A stretch of DNA of 64,000 bases from Spinacia oleracea. Its lineage: Eukaryota; Streptophyta; Magnoliopsida; Caryophyllales; Amaranthaceae. The stretch lies in the NCBI RefSeq assembly GCF_020520425.1, contig NC_079488.1, forward strand, positions 26,972,247 through 27,036,246. Direction: 5' to 3'. Positions 8,837 through 19,991 of this stretch are shown here, in pieces. The notes beneath the pieces are model-generated. The model did not search any database and had not been told where the DNA came from. It worked only from the letters and a program-made list of their open reading frames with translations. Positions within the stretch are counted from its first letter, which is position 1. Each line of letters opens with the position of its first letter. A program made the position numbers and the translations under genes.

Positions 8837-11640
8837 TCTTATTATTTTCATAATCTAAATTGCATAAACGTGGTTAAATATTACAAATTTGCAAGAATTA
8901 AAAGGGGTGATTAATTTTCGTAATTGTTAATTAATTGCAAATTGCGTTTATTTAATTATACGTACGCAGTTTTTCGGCAGTTTCTTGGTTACTCATCCAA
9001 ATCGAGTGATTTTTGTGTCAATTCCGCATGTAAAAGGCATTCTAAAATTTTGACAAAAATAATATATTTTTCGGCCGAACCCAGAATTCTCAAATTCGAA
9101 GCCTAACTATGACTTTTCGGAGGTTTTAGTTTTTCGAATGCAAAATTTCGTAAATTTAAGATGTTAAATTAAATATTTGCGATTCTTGTTGATAAATCTT
9201 GAATTTTTGATTAACAAGTTTGAATGCCTAGCCTTGTTAATTATGCAATCTAATTTGTAATTATGATTAATTTGTTGAAAATTGAAATAATTTACAATTA
9301 ATTTGATTTTCATAATTAGTTATAATTTAATTAGAAACCTATGATTAAAAACCACCATAAAAATTGTAAATTTATGTTAAATTTTAAATTTTTATGACCT
9401 AGACTTGAATCCATGTTAATCGGAAATCAATTGAATAATAAATTTTCGATTTTTCGCCCTAAAATTATGAAATTAATATTATTTATTAATTTGTCATTTA
9501 TTTTGAATATAAATTTTTAATTTTTATGCGATTCGCTCATATAACTTGCACGCACAAAGCAATGGACGCTACGTGTTACCCTTAAGGGGTGTTGTAGAGT
9601 GCGGGCATGCGACGACGAGCAAGGGAGCTCGTCGCCCATGCGGTACGAATGCAGCGAGCAAGGGCATGGTGTACGAGCACAAGGCAGCAGCCCTGCCTTG
9701 TGTCGTGGGCTGTGTGCTATGGGCGCATGGGCAAGGGCGAAAGCAAGGCACGAGCAGTCGCGTGTGGGCAGCAAGCGTGCTGCGCCACAGCGCGCACTGC
9801 CTCGCGCAAGCATGCGGAGCCTCGCGCGCAGCGAGCGCAAGCTCGCGTGCCACGAGCGCTACGCACAGCGTCGATGCCTCGCGCGCAGCGAGCGCCAGCT
9901 CGCATACTGCTGCCTCGTGCGATGAGCGCAAGCTCGCGTGGGGGAAAGGCAGGCGCGCAGCGAGCGATGGCTCGCATGGATCGAGCGCTAGCAAGCGAGC
10001 GCAGCGAGCGATGGCTCGCGTGCATCGAGCGCTGGCGCGCGCAGCGAGCACCAGCTCGCGTGTTCGATTGATGCCTTGCGATGGGGAGCAGCAGCGATGC
10101 GACGCAGCGCATGGGCTGCGCACACATGGCCAGCGATGGTTGTGTGCGTGTGGCCCATGGGCGTGCGTTGCGTGGGATTGTTGCGTTGCGATTAGATCGT
10201 TTTGAAATTTTAATTTGAAATTTTCAGTTTACGTAATTTTAATTAATTTTAAAATTAATAATTTAAATTATTTTCTTGGATTTTAATTTTGAATATTGTA
10301 ATTATAATAAATTTTATTTATTCTATTATTTTACTAAAATTAAAATCATGAATTAATTTAAATACGACTGAAATTAAATTAAATTTATGGATTCAATTAT
10401 AAATTTATATGAGCTTTAAATTTTAATTAAATTTGTATGTTTCCGGTTAGACTAGAAATACATTTTTATGTTTAAAATTAGTAAAGCATATGAATTTATT
10501 GGTTTAAGTGGAACCCCTTTTAGTCATAAACTCTTGATTAGGTCTACAAATCCTTAAGGTTAAAACAACTTGATTAGAATTAATAAGGACTGAATAATTT
10601 GTAGATTATTGGTGCCCTTGATTAATTGCTGCAAATGTTTATGTGATGCATAATGTGTTTTACTAACCAGCTATGTGGGCCATTCATGATAATGAATGGG
10701 TGAATGATATATATTGTATATGTACTGTTTTGCAGGTTATGAAGTGACTAGTATGGCCCAAATAGGATAGAAAATATGGTCTGCGTACCATTAATTTGAA
10801 TGTAATTGGTCTAAAGTACCAAAATTGTTTTTCAATTCAAATATGGTCTGCGTACCATCAAATAGTTGTAATTAGTTTAATTATAGCTTATTCTATTTGA
10901 AGAAAATGGTGCCTCCCACGGAGATTTTCAAGACGGACTTTGAAGTTGAAGCTTCAAGATGAAGTCGGGCCATACTAGATCACATTTATCTTATGCATGT
11001 TTTAAGTTATTTATTGCTTTTAAATATGTCTTAAAATGCATGAGATCATGGCTTGATTATGTTGCATGATTAAGGATTTTAGTTCACTTAAAATCTAACC
11101 AACATAGTAAGAGCCTTAAGTTCCAAACTTAAAAATTGAGTTAAAAGGTGCCATGCCAAAATATACACTTGCTTGGATATCCTTTACATCAATCTAGTAA
11201 TAGTTTTCCCTCAGCGAGGTGTTACTTATTGGTCCTAAAGGGGCAAGGTACACAAATAATTGTGAGTACATGTTAGTTTTGGTGAAACTCAACGATATAA
11301 GTAAGGAGTCCTTTTATGTCGTGGCAAAATCGATAGGTTTACCTAATAAGTTCTTAGACGTACCTATCAACCAAGAATAGTTTCTAGACTATTAGAAAAA
11401 GGCTTTTGCTTACCTAAGATGTTTTAGGATTAAGTCGACAAACTGTGCTTAGTTCTTCAATGATTTTAGGGTCTTGGAATCATTTTATTCACACCTGCCG
11501 GAACACATAATTCGAATAAAATGCTAATGACTTGTTTAAATTGCATGATTGCTTTCATTTTCAAGTTATTATTCAAGATAAATGTTTAGACTTTGCATGC
11601 TTCAATGTATGTTTTAATTATTGTTTATAATTAAATATCT
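8837..11640 (+). other. Leader of element C, with GC-rich block 9540-10200
   Basis: Non-coding leader homologous to the minus-strand leader of element A (about 20000-22560 and 23542-23598). Between 9540 and 10200 it is strikingly GC-rich, with repeats such as GCGCAGCGAGCG and GCTCGCG. That keeps several frames open on both strands, but none looks like a protein. Confidence 0.7.
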
Positions 11641-14600
11641 TGCACTGCAATAAATCCTTTTAGAAAGGTAACAGTAAATTTCCTCGATTGGTAGTGAATC
11701 CAAGAACGATTCACGGAAATAAGAGAAAATGAGCAATTTAAAATGTACGTTTCTTTTAGAGACTTTTATGGTTGTTTTCGAGTATCAAAGTCGAATGGCG
11801 AACCGATTGGTGCTTGTGAATTCAAAATACAATGTAGTTTTGAGATCATAAAGCATTGAGTTTAAACGCTCAGCTTTACCAATGGTTAACAACCTAATAT
11901 CTTTGTCCATTTAATTCTCGAATGAGTCTAGTCCCTAGACATTCGAATAGATCGATGCTTAGAGAACTTTAGAAGCTTCTGGTAAGATCATCTAGTTGAA
12001 ACTTAATATTCAACATAAATTAAATGGTAAGAACCTTGTTGGGGTGACATTGGACATGTCTAACAAAGTATAAAAGTCAACACTAAAGAATTCAATTCTT
12101 AAGACTATAAGAAAGGGTACAAGAAATAGGAAAAGGAGGAACAAATGAAAGGAATTTACGATTCCGTTTCTACCTATAAGTTTATGTTTAAAGAGAAGTG
12201 ACCTAGCAATCAAACTTCCTTGGTATCATATACCGCTTGAGGTTCTTACTTCGGTAATAACTCAAACAATGGAAGCTAGGATACACTAATGACCTACAAG
12301 TGGGAAATGAAGCATGGCAATGCTACATTAGTTGTAGGGTCATCTAGTTTGTTTTAAGTCCTTTCAAAGGCTGGAACTTAATGGCTATTTTGTTCCATAA
12401 TCAACATACCTAAATTTCTGTTTTCAAACACAGAAAGACTCACATTCAAGAAAAACAAAAACAATGTTTGTTTGTTTATTTGAATGAAATGGTCAATTAC
12501 AGGTTGAGTCAATATGCTTGATTAAAACAAACAACTCTTTAAAGAACTTTACTAGGTTCAAATCAACCCCTTGATTTGAGTTCCACTAATCTTTGGCATT
12601 GTTTCTTAGACCATATCAACAAGTTAACATTCAAAAGCTCTATTTTGATGGACTTTTGAAAGTTGATTGATTTCTAGATCATTTTAAGACAACTAGTCTT
12701 ACTTGTTGAAAGTAACAAAAGATATGAACTATTGTTAGAACGCCTAGACAATAGAGTTCAAAGCTAAAGAAAGATTTTATGACTTTATTATAGATTTGAG
12801 TGAATATAGGTTTATTTACTCAAATGTGATATAAGTTGAATCTGTTTGGCTAGTTCAAAGATTCAGAAGTATAAAATCCACTTGGCAAGAAATCATAAAG
12901 ATCTAGGTTCGATCATGTTGATGATTACTTGAGACCAAAAATGATCATCAATGATTGTGTGTTGCAATTTCACGATCTAGCTACATAAGATATGACATAT
13001 CTAAGTTGGAATGATTGAAGTCAATTAGTACTTGATTCAATCAATGATGGATCATAAAGACTTTTCCTATAATTTTTAAAACAAAATGCTCAACTACCAC
13101 CAAACTAAACCAAATTCGTCAAAGCTATTGAAAAGTAATTTCAGGATAACTTTTCATAAAATATATCTAGAGAGTTGCAAAACTCAGTGGGAGCTTAATG
13201 TTTGTCATTTGACAAACTAAGGCCCAAGTATAGATATATGTTTCATAGTGATTTATTCAAATGAGACACAAGGGTATTGTTTCTACCACGAATTTTTGAG
13301 AACATAATGTTTGTTTGCTCGAAATAATGTCCTTTTGGAGATTCGTTTCCAAAATGACAAGTGGGAGAAAATAGACCTCGAAAGTTTTCGAGGCGAACAA
13401 CAAACATAGACGGACATTCCGGAGGATTTTCGAAGTTCTTTAGAAAATCCGAACACGTATTCTTTAAGGACTTTAGAAGTGGCTTTAAAGAATAGACATC
13501 TCTTAGAAGACTTTACAAGTGCTTCAAGGAGAACAGAATATTCAAAGGACTTTTAAGTGGCTATTGATATTCTGTTGTTTGATGTTCTATACCCTTGTAG
13601 GCATAGAGTTCAAGTCACTGAAACTATGAGATTCTTCTATTAGATAGTGAAGAAACATGGAGTTCAGGTCACTGAAACTATGCAATTCTTCTATTAGATA
13701 GTGAAGAAACCTACAACTTGCAGTCAAACTATTAATGAGTTTGTGACCTGTAAGAAAGCTATGACGAAACCCAGATTCCCTAAAATGGTTAGAGGCCATA
13801 TATAGACTCAAATGTTTTAAATGGTTAAAGGCCATAAAACATAACCAATGTTTTGATGACAAAATTGAAATTTTGTTGATTTGCAAGAATAGTTTCACAC
13901 CTATTGGTTGCAAGTTTGTTTTAAGGATAAAAACCATCAAACATGGAATTGTGTTCACACACAAAGCTAGATTAGTTGCTAAAGGTTACAAGCAAATTCA
14001 TGGCATGGATTGTGTTGAAACCTCATGCATAATCGTAATGCTCAAGTCTATAATTCAAGCAATGATTGCATATTGGTACATATGACAATTGGATGACAAA
14101 ACGTATTCCTCAATCAAATGTTGGAAGAAAACTGTGTACATGGCATGTCATAGGATTTGTGGATCCAAATAAATGCTTGAAAAGGAATGCTAACTTATGA
14201 AATCTAAGTACAGATTTAAGCAAGCAATTGGGAATTAGAAATGTATTTTAGTGAAGCTAATAAGTATTTTAGTTTCATAAAATGTACATGATTCTTATAG
14301 ATATATAAGAAGTTTAGTGGGAGTACATAAAAACTTAACTGGTCCTGTGTGTATCACACACATATCTCTCTATTGTAAAATAACATTCAAATGCTAATGA
14401 CTTAGATTTGAAATTATTCATCAATGATGGACCAAGGCGAAACTTAGTACATACTGGGTATTAAGATCTATTTACAAAGATCTTATATTAATGTTTTGGA
14501 TTAAGTAATGGCATTTACTAAATCAAACACGAAAGACTCCATTGGAGATATTCGACCCATGTGAATAAATCTAAGTAAAGAATGTTTGAACTATGTATAA

Positions 14601-15960
14601 GCATTTACTAAGTTAACATCAAAGAATCTAATGAGATTCTTCACCTATATTTTATGTCAAAGAATTTAGCTGGATTCAGTATCTACTGAAATTGAATAAG
14701 CTAAAGTTACATGAATAGAATTCAATTGGGAATTATTCTGCAAAAGAATTTATCATGTATGATATAATATGAGGATCGCCAAAAACGTATCGTATGGCTT
14801 TAGGCATGACGAACATATACCAGTCTCTATTGATCTAAGTAAAGATCAACTAGATTGAGATCAAGAATACTTATGGTACTTAAAAGGGTACATAGGAATA
14901 GTTCTTGATTCAAGGAAATAAAGATATGCTAAATATTGATGCTACATGCATAAACACTGGCAAAGGATCAAGCAAGACCCTTAATTTGGAGTTAACCATT
15001 GACAAGGACGAGCTAAAGAGCATCGTGTTTTGAAATGGCAACATGGATTGAAGACCATGAGTTGTTGCGTGGGAAATTAAAATAATAATTTCTATGTTCT
15101 AAGATATAGTTGGAGAGTCTTCCACATATCTGTGAACTGCTTGGATAAGTAGATCCAAACAAAGCATCACTAGCAACCTATACAGTTGAAGTAAAAGTAA
15201 TTATTGCCTAAGAAGCAATAAAATAGAGTTGTTTATATGAGTTCTTCATTGAACTTGGGAAGATCACATGTCTGTTGACTTAATGGTTCTCCATTGCAAA
15301 ATGCGTAGAACCACTAATGTAGCAAGAAAGACTAGATCACAAAATAAACATACTCAAAAGTTCTTATCATCCTATCTCGAAGAACATTCGATGAAAAGGA
15401 TGTTAAGATTGGCAAAGCGTGATAACTAAACCTATGCAACAAGTGAGAAGCAACACTCACGTTGTAGCATTGGAAATCAAGCATAGCTTTGAATTCCATG
15501 AACTGTTTTAAAGATGGGTTTGAGGCCCATGGTTGTAAAACAATGGGGTTGAACATTTATCATATATGAAATGTATTTTCATATTCCATTTAATCTTGGT
15601 TTAGTATTAAATGATGAGTCCCTTCAATTTGACGATATATTCAAGATAGACTGTCAGGACCAGTCCTGTGACTAAGAAATGTCTATCAAGTGAACTTGAA
15701 TGTCAAAGGTTGAAAATGGTCCCTGGTCGGAGTTTTCTTTGGACGCATAGAAAACGTTAGACGATTAGAATGCAAGATGACTAGTAGTTCTGTTTCTTGA
15801 ACTATGTGGACATGGCAATGTCATAATCATTTGCATAGATACTTACTTTGGGAAGACTAGTATTGGACAAGACCTATGAAACTTTACTGTAAGAGATGAA
15901 AATCTATCATAAGTAAATTTCATTAAAATTATTAGACACTAAATCCTCAATACCTGAGTG
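11641..15960 (+). pseudogene. Decayed gag-pol remains of element C
   Basis: No frame longer than about 125 codons remains. Copia relics can be seen: GNATLVVGSSS-like protease-region traces near 12315, a trace of KMTSGRK(I/V)DLE near 13350-13375, and FTHKARLVAKGYKQIHGMD at about 13950-14010, all disrupted by stops and frameshifts. A duplicated 57-base segment lies at about 13603-13712. The decay is far greater than the divergence between the LTRs. Confidence 0.7.
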
Positions 15961-16353
15961 ATTTGAGATTACTTGTTTGAGAACTGGTTGCTTTGACGTT
16001 GACCAACCGTCGCACCGTAAAAGGAGGCTATAAAGGCAACGCTCAGGTAATCACCTATCAAACGAAGTCTAATCTCAAGATCGCAAGATTGGGATTGTCC
16101 TCCCATAAATCGGGATGAGATGCTTAAAAGTTGTACAAGGCCACTCGGAGAGCTAGAAACTGTGAAATGCATGGCCGTGCTCGGATGAATCATAGGCTAT
16201 GATTATCTGTTTATTTGATCAGTTGAACTCTGAAACCGAGGAACACCTTTGGACATAATAAGGATGACAACTCTTACCTTATGTTCAAGAGCAAGCATCG
16301 AGCGACAAAGGAATTAGGAAATGCACACTTGTCCCTAAGGACAAGTGGGAGAC
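15961..16353 (+). other. 3' non-coding module and polypurine tract of element C
   Basis: It contains CGTCGCACCGTAAAAGGAGG, GATTGTCCTCC, GCATGGCCGTGCTCGGA and AGCGACAAAGGAAT, ending in the purine tract AGTGGGAGAC immediately before the 3' LTR. The same order of blocks is present in element E (32570-32943), a different family. Confidence 0.75.
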
Positions 16354-17759
16354 TGAAGGAAATAATGCCCTTGGTCCAAGTATGCATTCTATGTTAAGTC
16401 TAATAAGTGCGGTTCAGTATTAATTAACAAGTTAATAATTCAGTGAGATCAAGTGAGCTGAATGCCTAGCTAGAGGCCGCTTCAGTTCAAGTGGAATTAA
16501 TTATATTAATCCACAGCTTACTCTTGACTGAACCCGTAGGGTCACACAAATAGTACGTAAACGGATCAAGTATTTAATGGCATTAAATACTCCATCTATG
16601 GATATTCGGAATCGACGGATCTTGGTTTCAGTGGGAGCTAAGATCGTCACAGGCAAGAAATGAATACTCCGGAAACGATGATATTGCCGGAAACGGAAAT
16701 ATGGATCGTATCGGAAATATAAATATTATCCAAGTCTTAGATGTTGCCGGAAACGGAAACATGGTACGTATCGGAAAATATTATCGGAAATGGAAATATT
16801 GCCGGAATCGGAAATATTGCCGGAAACGGAAATATTGTCAGAATCGGAAATATTATCGGAATCGGAAAATAATTCCGGAAACGGAAATATTAAATATTTG
16901 TTCGAAACGGAAATTAATTCCGGAATCGGAAATATTAAATATTGTTCATATCGGAAATGAATTCCGGAATCGGGAAATTAATCGGAAGCGTATCGTACGA
17001 ATTAGCATCGGACGAGGCCTGCCAGACGAAGGCCCAGCACGAAGCCGGGCCATCGCCCAGCAAGCCAGCGCGCCACAACGCACCAGCCAAGGCTGCGCCA
17101 GGCCCACCGCAAGGCAGGCCCAGCGCGCGCCAAGGCTGCGGCAGCGTGTGGGCCTCGTGGCAATGGGCTGCGAGCTCGCGGGCTGCGCGCGCGCGCGCAT
17201 GGCGCCCCTCATGGGCTGCTGTGCGTGCGTGTGTGTGTTTGTGTGCTATACGAATCCTAAAGCTATCAGGTTTCGACATATGATTAAATTCCTTAACCTA
17301 AAAGGATGAATTAATTAAATAAGAATTCTATTAGGATTCTAGTTTAATTAATTCGTATCCTAATAGGATTCCAGTTCCTTTTCCATACCTCTATAAATAG
17401 GTGCCTAGGGTCATAATTTAAATATACAATCGAGTATTCAAGTATTCAAAGTGATTTTTGAGAGCAAAAATTCAGTCATATAATTGCCTACAATAGCCGA
17501 AAATTCTAAGTACCTTAAGGGCGATCCTAGTTGGTCAAGCTTAAGGCAGATCCGGACGTGCTGTGGACTATCTACGGAGGGACGACACTTGGAGTCCTAA
17601 AGACTTGTTCTTGTTCGGTTCGGGCGCAGCTAGGGAGGGCACGCAACAAAGTGTATGCATCTAAACTATGCTAAATGATTATGTGTAAATAATATGCTTT
17701 CCTGGCTTTATGGTTTTTCCGCATGATTTATGTTTTGTCATATGAATCATAACCTAACA
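16354..17759 (+). repeat. 3' LTR of element C
   Basis: It is 1406 bases with the same TG...CA ends as the 5' LTR and roughly 98-99 percent identity by eye. It is followed at once by the second CTAAA. Confidence 0.9.
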
Positions 17760-17764
17760 CTAAA
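17760..17764. other. Target site duplication CTAAA, right copy (element C)
   Basis: CTAAA directly after the CA end of the 3' LTR, identical to 7413-7417. Confidence 0.9.
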
Positions 17765-19340
17765 GATCTCTGAGTTTCATCCTGAATGTCATCTTGAGCA
17801 TTCTCTAGAGTTTGTTGTTCGACTCGAATTTCTTCGAGGTCTACTTTTCTCCCACTTGTCATTTTGGAAATGTGATTCTTTTCCAAAAAGATACCATCTC
17901 GAGCAACAAACACCTTGTTCTCAGATGTATTGTTTCCTTTGGATAGCCCACAAGGATACATTTGTCAGATTTTGGATGAAGTTTGTCTGAAATTAATCGT
18001 TTGACGTATACTTCACATCCCCAAATCTTAAGAAAATACACTTTTGGAGGCTTTCCAAACCATAACTCATATGGAGTCTTTTCAACATCTTTAGACGGAG
18101 CTCTATTTATAGTGAGTGCGGCTGTATTTAATGCATGTCCCCAAAATTCTATTGGAAGTTCGGCCTGACCCATCATTGATCTAACCATGTCTAGCAAGGT
18201 TATGTTCCTCCGTTCCGACACACCGTTCCATTGTGGTGTTCCAGGAGGAGTCAATTCTGATAGAATTCCACATTCTTTCAGATGGTCATCAAATTCATAG
18301 CTCAGATATTCACCGCCTCTATCAGACCGCAGTGCCTTAATCTTATTTCCTAATTGATTCTCTACTTCACTCTGAAATTCCTTGAATTTGTCAAAGGATT
18401 CAGACTTATGCTTCATTAGGTAGACATAACCATATCTACTGAAGTCATCAGTGAAAGTGATAAAGTAGCTGAAACCACCCCTAGCATTTGTACTCATTGG
18501 TCCACATACATCTGTATGGATTAAACCCAATAGTTCAGTTGCTCTTTCTCCAACTTTAGAGAAAGGTTGCTTTGTCATTTTGCCAAGTAAACATGATTCG
18601 CACTTACCATAATCCTCTAAGTCAAATGGTTCTAGAATTCCTTCCTTTTGAAGTCTTTCCATGCGTTTCAAGTTAATATGGCCTAATCGACAATGCCACA
18701 GATAGGTGAGATCTGAATCATCCTTTTTGGCCTTTTTGGTATTTATGTTATAAACTTGTTTTTCGTGATCTAATAAATAAAGTCCATTGACTAATCTAGC
18801 AGATCCATAAAACATCTCTTTAAAATAAAACGAACAACTATTGTCTTTTATTAAAAAGGAAAATCCCTTAGCATCTAAGCAAGAAACAGAACTGATGTTT
18901 TTAGTAAGACTTGGAACATGGAAACACTCTTCCAGTTCCAAAACTAGCCCAGAGGGCAACGAAAAATGATAAGTTCCTACAGCTAATGCAACAATCCGTG
19001 CTCCATTTCCCACTCGTAGGTCGACTTCACCCTTGCTTAACTTTCTACTTCTTCTTAGTCCCTGTGAATTGGAACATAAGTGTGAGCCACAACCTGTATC
19101 TAATACCCAAGAAGTTGAATTAGCAAGTATACAGTCTATAACGAAAATACCTGAAGATGGAACGACTGTTCCGTTCTTCTGATCTTCCTTTAGCTTTAAG
19201 CAATCTCTCTTCCAATGCCCTTTCTTCTTGCAATAGAAGCATTCAGATTCAGAAGTGGGTTGACTGACCTTCCTCTTTTCATACTTGGCGCCAGTTTTCT
19301 TAGTTGGGCTGGCCTTGTTGCCACCTCTCTTAGCATTCCT
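17765..19340 (-). pseudogene. Zinc knuckle, protease and integrase of copia element A pol
   Basis: On the minus strand this follows in the same frame as the gag segment, after one amber codon. In order: zinc knuckle CFYCKKKGHWKRDC, protease WVLDTGCGSHLC with the DTG active site, the integrase zinc-binding region (HCRLGHINLKRM ... CESCLLGK), and the integrase core with HTDVCGP, SDRGGEY and NGVSERRN carrying the D, D and E. Near 17935 a small deletion removes the expected GYYFYN residues and shifts the frame; the continuation (NKVFVARDGIFLEKNHISK) is in the next frame. Element C cuts the frame at 17764, and the reverse transcriptase resumes at 7412. Confidence 0.85.
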
Positions 19341-19991
19341 CTACTTTCCAGATTTCTTGAACTTGCCCCCACGCACCATAAGCACATCTTGCTTATCACT
19401 TTTGAGCGTCTTTTCAGCGGTCTTCAGCATACCGTGAAGCTCAGTGAGCGTTTTGTCCAGACTATTCATACTGTAGTTCAGTTTGAACTTATCATACCCG
19501 TTATGAAGAGAATGGAGGATGGTGTCTACAGCCATTTCCTGAGAGAATTGCTGATCCAGCCGACTCATATTCTCAATGAGTCCAATCATTTTGAGAACAT
19601 GTGGACTTACGGGCTCGCCTTTCTTAAGCTTGGTCTCAAGAATTTGCCTATGAGTCTTGAATCTTTCGACTCGAGCCAGATCTTGGAACATGTTCCTTAA
19701 CTCACTGATGATCGTGAAAGCATCTGAGTTGATGAACGTTTTCTGTAGATCTGCACTCATGGTTGAAAGCATTAGACATTTCACATCCTTGTTGGCATCA
19801 ATCCAACGATTGAGGGCTGCCTGAGTGACCCCTTCGCCTGCGACTTCGGGCATCGCCTCTTCCAGGACATACTCCTTTTCTTCCTGCATAAGAACTATTT
19901 GCAAGTTCCTTTGCCAGTCAAGGAAGTTTTTCCCGCTCAACTTCTCCTTTTCGAGAATTGATCGAATGTTGAATGAATTGTTGTTTGCCAT
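19341..19991 (-). pseudogene. Gag of copia element A, ended by an in-frame amber stop
   Basis: It starts MANNNSFNIRSILEKEKLSG and continues KNFLDWQRNLQIVL, the typical start of plant copia gag with a conserved W at the nucleocapsid-fold entry. It runs 216 codons to KFKKSGK and a TAG at 19341-19343. After the TAG the same frame stays open through the zinc knuckle into pol. The simplest reading is one nonsense mutation in a single gag-pol frame; a programmed stop is less likely. Confidence 0.85.

Larger units (their letters stand above)
7418..17759 (+). mobile_element. Complete Ty1-copia-type retrotransposon C, coding region decayed
   Basis: Two direct LTRs (7418-8821 and 16354-17759) both start TGAAGGAAATAATGCCC and end CATAACCTAACA. 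A 5-base target duplication CTAAA flanks the element. A primer binding site follows the 5' LTR and a purine tract precedes the 3' LTR. The interior (8822-16353) has no long coding frame. Short relics, such as HKARLVAKGYKQIHGMD near 13963-14010, show descent from a copia reverse transcriptase. The leader (8822 to about 11640) is clearly homologous to that of element A. Near-identical LTRs with dead coding imply recent mobilisation by another element's proteins. Confidence 0.9.

Noticed and set aside
9517..10205. Several frames of 100-219 codons on both strands in the leader of element C
   Set aside because: They lie in a GC-rich repeat block where stop codons are rare in every frame; composition explains them, and the matching block in element A has different frames.
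13873..14085. A possible small protein with HKARLVAKGYKQIHGMD
   Set aside because: It is a short relic of copia reverse transcriptase inside the decayed interior of element C, not a gene.
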